A DNA stretch of 5,839 bases from Chloroflexota bacterium. GTDB lineage: Bacteria > Chloroflexota > Anaerolineae > Anaerolineales > UBA11579. Shown piece after piece: positions 5,004 to 5,839 of the stretch. The notes beneath the pieces are model-generated. The model did not search any database and was not told where the DNA came from. It saw only the letters and a program-made list of their open reading frames with translations. The translations under genes were made by a program, and so were the position numbers. Every line of letters starts with the position of its first letter. Position 1 is the first letter of the stretch. The stretch lies in the NCBI GenBank assembly GCA_003486225.1, contig DNGN01000306.1, positions 198 to 6,036 on the forward strand. The letters run 5' to 3'.

Positions 5004-5839
5004 ATGACTGTATTCGCCTGTCTGGATTGCGGACAACCTGTGCCTTCTGTGGAAGTGCATCGCTGTCAGCACTGCGGGGGCATCTTTGGACTGCCAGACG
5101 GTATCTCTTATCAGCAAGCTGACAACGTACCCGGCGCACCAGGTATTTGGCGCTACCGGCACAGCTTCGGGCTGGCGGAGGCCTCACCGGTGCTTTCTCT
5201 CGGTGAGGGCAATACCCCCCTGGTAGCCCTGCAGGTAATGGGGCGGGATCTGGCCCTTAAGCTGGAATCCTGCAACCCCAGCGGTTCCTACAAAGACCGC
5301 CTGGCCGCAGTCATGGTCAGCGCTTTGGCGGGGGGCGGGATCCGTTCAGCCGTTGAAGATTCCTCGGGCAATGCTGGCGCGGCCTTTGCCGCCTATGCCG
5401 CCCGTGCCGGGATTAAGGCCCGGGTGTATGTTCCCGAATCAGCCTCGGGCCCTAAGCGCTTGCAGATCGAGCGCTACGGCGCAGAAGTGGTGGCAGTTCC
5501 CGGTCCGCGCCAGGCCGCGGCAGATGCCGTGCTGCAGGCAGTACACCAGGGCGCTGTGTACGCCAGCCATGCCCTTCTGCCCCAAGGGTTAACCGGGGTC
5601 GCTACGATTGCCTACGAACTGCTGGAAGATCTGGGCACCATACCCGGGGCTGTGCTGGCTCCGGCAGGCCACGGCGGGCTGCTCTTGGGAATCGTATTGG
5701 GTTTCCAGGCCTTGCAGGCAGCCGGAGAGATCAATCAGCTGCCGGAGTTCATCGGTGTCCAGGCCCGGAAGAATGCCCCTTTGTGGGCCGCGGCCAACCA
5801 GGCGGATTTTGTTCCCGGCACCACCATCGCAGAAGGGAT
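5004..5839 (+). CDS. thrC: Threonine synthase (PLP-dependent), N-terminal part, runs off the window
   Basis: The first 278 residues of a fold-type II PLP enzyme are present; the frame is open to the window edge and the C-terminus is missing. An N-terminal zinc ribbon has Cys6, Cys9, Cys21 and Cys24, followed by SLGEGNTPLV (65-74), a threonine synthase hallmark. The PLP-binding Lys is Lys97 in NPSGSYKDR (91-99). EDSSGNAGAAFAAYAARAGI (118-137) and PAGHGGLLLG (220-229) form the substrate and phosphate-binding loops. Threonine synthase converts O-phosphohomoserine to threonine and phosphate. The 'SSGNAG' version is somewhat removed from the classical 'SSGNTSA' form, so a threonine-synthase-like paralogue with another beta- or gamma-replacement reaction is possible. 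ATG 5004 has GGGAG (4989-4993) with a 10-base spacer, inside the end of the moa fusion; the gap is 5 bases. No pathway link to the molybdenum cofactor is established. Confidence 0.82.
   Translation, partial: MTVFACLDCGQPVPSVEVHRCQHCGGIFGLPDGISYQQADNVPGAPGIWRYRHSFGLAEASPVLSLGEGNTPLVALQVMGRDLALKLESCNPSGSYKDRLAAVMVSALAGGGIRSAVEDSSGNAGAAFAAYAARAGIKARVYVPESASGPKRLQIERYGAEVVAVPGPRQAAADAVLQAVHQGAVYASHALLPQGLTGVATIAYELLEDLGTIPGAVLAPAGHGGLLLGIVLGFQALQAAGEINQLPEFIGVQARKNAPLWAAANQADFVPGTTIAEG

Noticed and set aside
4504..5187. Long antisense open frame (227 codons) opposite the MoaE part and the threonine synthase start.
   Set aside because: It spans the boundary of two well-supported sense genes, and its Cys- and Arg-rich translation is typical of a reverse-strand shadow.

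Overview
The window holds six protein genes, all on the + strand and closely packed. It most likely comes from a mesophilic bacterium of moderate-to-high GC content. A member of the Chloroflexi (Anaerolineae-like) would fit: a deazaflavin-dependent oxidoreductase, a two-lobed 'DPLWVPPL' acetyltransferase and a zinc-ribbon threonine synthase of the 'DSSGNAG' type sit together. This placement is inference from family content and style, not from any marker gene, and confidence is low to moderate.

Region 1 (1-1006) is a single-gene transcription unit. It has a perfect -10 box (10-15), a good ribosome site, a cytoplasmic-looking C39-type cysteine peptidase with a C-terminal LysM-like domain (55-930), and a strong intrinsic terminator (954-1006).

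Region 2 (1120-3773) carries three enzymes spaced like an operon: a GNAT-type acetyltransferase, a nitroreductase/deazaflavin (F420-type) oxidoreductase, and an aldo/keto reductase with a complete catalytic tetrad. They look like accessory redox or detoxification functions. No shared substrate can be read from the sequence.

Region 3 (3774-4998) is a molybdenum-cofactor module. moaC (cyclic pyranopterin monophosphate synthase) overlaps by 8 bases a gene in which MoaD and MoaE, the two subunits of molybdopterin synthase, are fused in one reading frame. The MoaD Gly-Gly tail, which must be a free C-terminus to carry sulfur, lies buried at residues 81-82, so the fusion is expected to need cleavage, as reported for MoaX of Mycobacterium tuberculosis. 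moaC has a TATAAT box ending exactly 6 bases before its ATG and no properly spaced Shine-Dalgarno, which suggests an internal promoter giving a leaderless transcript.

Region 4 (5004-5839, running off the edge) is the N-terminal 278 residues of a PLP-dependent threonine synthase (or close paralogue) with an N-terminal zinc ribbon. It follows the moa fusion by 5 bases.

No RNA genes, CRISPR arrays, insertion sequences or long repeats were seen. The main point of interest is the MoaD-MoaE fusion and how it is matured. A Gly-Gly-type (C39) peptidase in the same window is a speculative candidate.
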